Source: Mucilaginibacter sp. OK268 (lineage in GTDB: Bacteria; Bacteroidota; Bacteroidia; Sphingobacteriales; Sphingobacteriaceae). Taken from it: 64,000 nucleotides of DNA. The notes beneath the pieces were generated by a model. The model made no database searches. It worked only from the letters and a program-made list of their open reading frames with translations, and had not been told where the DNA came from. Made by a program: the position numbers and the translations under genes. This document shows positions 61,059 to 64,000 of the stretch, one piece after another. The DNA lies in NCBI RefSeq assembly GCF_900103125.1, contig NZ_FNJV01000007.1, forward strand, positions 1-64,000. Direction: 5' to 3'. Numbering within the stretch: the stretch's first letter is position 1; each line of letters opens with the position of its first letter.

Positions 61059-61553
61059 ATGAATTGGATAATAAGGCGTAGTGATAAATTATCTGCTCAT
61101 ACCTACTTAGATGAGCTTTTAATACCCATTTTAGAAGATTTATCTGGGTTTAACTGGTTGTTAACCGATCTTGATTTTAACTCTTCAGAAATTAATGAGC
61201 ACTTACCTATAAACTTTGATCATGAATGTTTTTTATTGTCTGAGAACGAATTTCATGTCTTGTTAAACGCCAATATACAGATCTGGTGGGGAGTTATTTT
61301 GGGTTTCCCCAGATCGATTACTGTAACACTTGATGAGGACAATTTACCTTTTGCGGAAGGTAATGGGCTGATCTGGAAAAATGAAAACATACAGCATCCT
61401 GATGCCCAGATAGAAATTATTTGCTTTGATAGCGGATATACGATTATTAAATTTAAAGACAGCTATCTGTCTGATAAATTTAAAAGCCATTTTACAGAGG
61501 CGATAGCATTAGAAAAATTCAAAGACAATCCAATTACTAAACAAAGGCGATAA
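61059..61553 (+). CDS. Protein of unknown function, downstream of yceH
   Basis: A 164-residue soluble protein with no signal or membrane segment. ATG at 61059 (MNWIIRRSDKLSAHTYLDELLIPILEDL) is chosen over an upstream TTG. It has alternating beta-like segments (WWGVILGFPRSITVTLDEDNLP, IEIICFDSGYTIIKF) and no known catalytic motif. It is close to yceH (16 bp) and probably cotranscribed, but more AT-rich. A copy of the short hairpin repeat follows at 61578. Confidence 0.7.
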   Translation: MNWIIRRSDKLSAHTYLDELLIPILEDLSGFNWLLTDLDFNSSEINEHLPINFDHECFLLSENEFHVLLNANIQIWWGVILGFPRSITVTLDEDNLPFAEGNGLIWKNENIQHPDAQIEIICFDSGYTIIKFKDSYLSDKFKSHFTEAIALEKFKDNPITKQRR

Positions 61554-61570
61554 GAATTAAAGAATGTAGA

Positions 61571-61603
61571 AGTGGTACGGTGCTAACACCGGCCACAGGC
61601 TGA
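61571..61603 (+). repeat. GGTG-CTAA-CACC dispersed hairpin repeat, copy 6
   Basis: CGGTGCTAACACCG (61578-61591). Read on the plus strand it gives GTVLTPATG and a TGA stop (61601-61603), like the other copies. The flanks AGTGGT...GGCTGAACAT match the copy at 17887-17925. Confidence 0.75.
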
Positions 61604-61622
61604 ACATATTCTGATAATCTAT

Positions 61623-61913
61623 ATGATGTGTGAACATTTAATTGAGCTCGAAAGGTTTATTAAAGCTAACGGAATTCAGGAAACTTTTAGAGGCAAAGCC
61701 TGGTCGGATAGCTGTAGGGAATGGGTTTATTTTGATTGCCTGTTGGATTTAACCAGCCTGCGAAACAGATTTCAGTTTCCTGCTTTTATTCTTACACACA
61801 TAAACGATGACAATAAATCGGGAATGGAGGCGGGTTTTGTTTGTGATCTTTGTAAAGATGCAATTATGGGCCTTCATCCACATTTTGCTAAGGGTAAAGT
61901 AATCATCACTTGA
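61623..61913 (+). CDS. Small protein of unknown function
   Basis: A 96-residue protein: MMCEHLIELERFIKANG, then a conserved-looking core RGKAWSDSCREWVYFDCLLDLTSLRNRF and an ending CDLCKDAIMGLHPHFAKGKV. Cys at positions 3, 30 and 38 plus the CDLC pair could bind a metal or form disulfides. No signal peptide. It is convergent with the histidine kinase gene. Unknown family. Confidence 0.65.
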   Translation: MMCEHLIELERFIKANGIQETFRGKAWSDSCREWVYFDCLLDLTSLRNRFQFPAFILTHINDDNKSGMEAGFVCDLCKDAIMGLHPHFAKGKVIIT

Positions 61914-61938
61914 GTAAACCTACCCGGTGTTAAAAAGC

Positions 61939-64000
61939 TTATTTATACTTCTCTTTATCCAGGCTCTTTTTTACCACAGCTTCATGAGCCCTTTTGAGTA
62001 TAGCTACCATATCTTCGGTTTTCATGGGTTTGGCTATGTAATCATCCATGCCTTCAATCAAACAAAGTTCACGGTCTTCGGGGCCGGCGTTGGCGGTCAT
62101 GGCGATGATGTATGGTTGTTTAAAAGCATACTTGCGAATATGGCGAGTAGCTTCAAAGCCATCTATTTCGGGCATTTGCACATCCATAAATATCACATCA
62201 ACCGGGTTTAATTTTAGCTTGTTTAAGGCCTCGAGCCCGTTTTGTGCTATTATAAATTGGTAACCTAGTTTGGTCAGCATCCGGTCAACCAGTTTTTGAT
62301 TGATCAGGTTGTCCTCGGCCACTAAAATGCGCATCGGGAAGTTGGTCGCGAAGTCTGCATCAAATAATTTGGGAGATTTTGACTCTGTGAAAATAGAGGC
62401 AGGCTGGTTTTGGAACTCTGCCTGTATACTTTTACCCAACTGATTTTGCTTAACAGGTTTGGTTAAGATAGCGGAGAACAATCCCGGATATTTTTTCTTT
62501 GATCCATCGCCAATGGAACTCAGCATAATTACAGGCAGGTTCTTATAATTTCTTTTTATGGCTCGCGCCAGGTCGACTCCATCCATATCCGGCATTTCCA
62601 TATCGGTGATGACCAGGTTGAATTTTGCACCTTCTGATAACAGATCAAGCGCTTCTACAGCCGATGCCACCGATACGGTTACTATTCCCCATTGTTCCAA
62701 CTGTGTTTTTAATATAAACCGGTTGGTTTGGTTATCATCAACTACCAATATCTTTTTACCTTCCATTTCGGCAGGGTTCAATACTATCGGTACATGTTTT
62801 GATTGCTTTTTACTGATGGCTGACCTGATGGTAAACATGAATACGGAGCCTTCTTTGTAAATACTCTCCACCCAAATATCGCCGCCCATGAGTTTTACCA
62901 AACGCTGACTGATCACCAGGCCCAAACCGGTGCCCCCGTATTTGCGGGTAGTTGACGAGTCAATCTGCGAGAAGGCATTGAACAGGCCCGGGAGTTTTTC
63001 GGCAGGGATACCTATTCCGGTGTCCATCACGCTAAAGCCAATCTCGATATCGCCATTTTTAAAGGTTTTGGATAGGTATACTTTTATAAATACTTCGCCT
63101 TTTTGAGTGAATTTCAAGGCGTTGCCAGTTAGGTTGGTGATCACCTGTTTAAGCCTCAAGCTGTCGCCGATAATTTGTATGGGCAAGGCAGCGTCTATCT
63201 GGTAAACCAATTCCAGATTTTGCTGTGAGGCTTGTTGCGAAAAAAGGTCCATTACCTCTTCGATACAATGGCGCAAATCAAAATCGTCCTGCTCAATATC
63301 CATTTTGCCCGACTCTATTTTTGAAAAATCAAGGATGTCATTGATCACGTTCACCAGGCTGTCGCCGCTGGCTATAATCGTATTGGTATATTCCCGCTGT
63401 TCGTTATTCAATTCCGTCTCGCCTAAGAGAGAGGCCATCCCAATCACGCCATTCATCGGTGTCCTTATTTCATGACTCATGGTGGCCAGAAATATGCTTT
63501 TGGCTTTGTTGGCTTTATCAGCTTCTTCACGGGCCTGCCGCTCTTGCTGGCGCTGCAACTCCAGCTCTTCAGACTGTACCAGTAATTCTTCGTTCAGGGC
63601 TTGCAGCTCTTCAGATTGGGACTGGAGTTCTTCGTTTAAGGCCTGCAGATCGGCCGATTGTTTTTTCAGCTCGTCAGACTGTTGTAAAACTTCTGCGGTA
63701 CGTTCAGATACCTGCTGCTCCAATAGCGCCTTTTGTTTAATGATGGAATTCACCTTTAAACGGTATAAGCTATAAATAATGCCAAAAACAAAAAGGGTAA
63801 CCAGGATAATAAACCACCAGGTTAGCCAAAACGGGGGCAGAACAGTTAATTCTATACTCAACTCGTGGGTTGACCATACCCCATCCCCATTATGACTTTT
63901 TACTTTAAATGTATAATTACCGGGAGGTAAATTAGTATAGGTTGCCGTGTTTTTATGCCCAACATTATTCCAGTTTTTATCAAAACCTACTAATTGATAA
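61939..64000 (-). CDS. Hybrid sensor histidine kinase with Y_Y_Y domain (5' end beyond the window)
   Basis: Partial: the reading frame is open through the right edge, so the N-terminus is missing. In order of the protein: the end of a Y_Y_Y domain (YQLVGFDKNWNNVGHKN, TYTNLPPGNYTF), a membrane helix (LTWWFIILVTLFVFGIIYSL), a long heptad-like coiled coil (repeated QSEELQALNEEL units), a HisKA domain with the phospho-His in MSHEIRTPMNG, the HATPase_c domain (NLTGNALKFTQKG, DTGIGIP, YGGTGLGLVI), and two receiver domains (KKILVVDDN and RILVAEDN, phospho-Asp in TDMEMPDMDG and MDVQMPEIDG). Unlike PUL-type HTCS proteins there is no C-terminal AraC domain. Confidence 0.95.
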   Translation of the reverse strand, partial: YQLVGFDKNWNNVGHKNTATYTNLPPGNYTFKVKSHNGDGVWSTHELSIELTVLPPFWLTWWFIILVTLFVFGIIYSLYRLKVNSIIKQKALLEQQVSERTAEVLQQSDELKKQSADLQALNEELQSQSEELQALNEELLVQSEELELQRQQERQAREEADKANKAKSIFLATMSHEIRTPMNGVIGMASLLGETELNNEQREYTNTIIASGDSLVNVINDILDFSKIESGKMDIEQDDFDLRHCIEEVMDLFSQQASQQNLELVYQIDAALPIQIIGDSLRLKQVITNLTGNALKFTQKGEVFIKVYLSKTFKNGDIEIGFSVMDTGIGIPAEKLPGLFNAFSQIDSSTTRKYGGTGLGLVISQRLVKLMGGDIWVESIYKEGSVFMFTIRSAISKKQSKHVPIVLNPAEMEGKKILVVDDNQTNRFILKTQLEQWGIVTVSVASAVEALDLLSEGAKFNLVITDMEMPDMDGVDLARAIKRNYKNLPVIMLSSIGDGSKKKYPGLFSAILTKPVKQNQLGKSIQAEFQNQPASIFTESKSPKLFDADFATNFPMRILVAEDNLINQKLVDRMLTKLGYQFIIAQNGLEALNKLKLNPVDVIFMDVQMPEIDGFEATRHIRKYAFKQPYIIAMTANAGPEDRELCLIEGMDDYIAKPMKTEDMVAILKRAHEAVVKKSLDKEKYK

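Noticed and set aside
1..64000. CRISPR array, rRNA, tRNA or replication origin
   Set aside because: No regularly spaced identical repeats, no cloverleaf with GTTCGA-type T-loop, no DnaA box cluster was seen by eye; a tRNAscan/Infernal run would be decisive.

Overview
The window looks like a piece of a Bacteroidota chromosome, most likely family Sphingobacteriaceae (Mucilaginibacter/Pedobacter-like). The reasons are the gene families present (two DUF4199 proteins, BatA-type VWA protein, Bacteroidota-type TssD tube proteins, CtlX, GH92 and GH20 glycosidases, a Y_Y_Y-domain hybrid kinase), the lack of strong Shine-Dalgarno sequences, several TAnnTTTG-type -7 boxes, and many dispersed intergenic repeats. 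Genus is an inference; no rRNA or tRNA gene was found to anchor it. About 53 protein genes are supported. One of them, the hybrid kinase at the right edge, is cut by the window.

Layout. 0.3-7.2 kb (+): M19 dipeptidase, MORN-like secreted protein, thioredoxin reductase, GH20 hexosaminidase and a Lys-tailed lipoprotein. 7.3-10.9 kb (-): aldo/keto reductase, DUF72 protein, and a TetR regulator with a TetX-like flavin monooxygenase behind a palindromic operator. 11.2-15.8 kb (+): batA, pyrC, an acidic protein and DUF4199. 15.8-20.9 kb: AraC regulator, aldo/keto reductase, small membrane proteins, a second DUF4199 protein and a J-domain/KTSC protein, in a region peppered with one short repeat family. 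21.1-28.0 kb (-): rseP, dxr, a GH3-family adenylate enzyme, a membrane protein and two GT2 glycosyltransferases. 28-33.5 kb: M1 peptidase, malate:quinone oxidoreductase, lipoprotein. 33.6-40.1 kb: arginine block (arginine decarboxylase, two small zinc-ribbon proteins, CtlX, arginine-deiminase-like enzyme, argS). 40.3-43.3 kb (-): YXWGXW lipoprotein, 3-hydroxyacyl-CoA dehydrogenase, bioD-bioF. 43.5-45.1 kb: a possible ADP-ribosyltransferase-like protein divergent from two tandem TssD genes. 45.2-48.1 kb: Spy-like protein, XRE-S24 repressor, GIY-YIG-like protein, MsrB lipoprotein, fasciclin protein. 48.2-55.6 kb: protease/propeller/barrel protein, PBP1A, PPK2, DUF4870. 56-64 kb: GH92 glycosidase, a repeat-filled gap, MBL hydrolase, YceH, two small proteins, hybrid kinase.

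Functionally most of it is housekeeping (envelope, isoprenoid, pyrimidine, biotin, arginine/polyamine, redox repair) plus glycan breakdown. The unusual material is mainly between genes: (1) a ~255-bp element present in two inverted copies 55 kb apart whose internal stem is kept by compensatory base changes, pointing to a structured RNA or DNA element; (2) a short hairpin repeat (core GGTG-TTAT-CACC) in six places, which in five can be read as the peptide ending GxVxTPxxx-stop and in one of them forms the real C-terminus of a regulator; (3) long near-perfect palindromes of mostly unrelated sequence between genes, one with a terminator nested in its loop. The TssD pair with its divergent neighbour is the best candidate for an accessory protein system.
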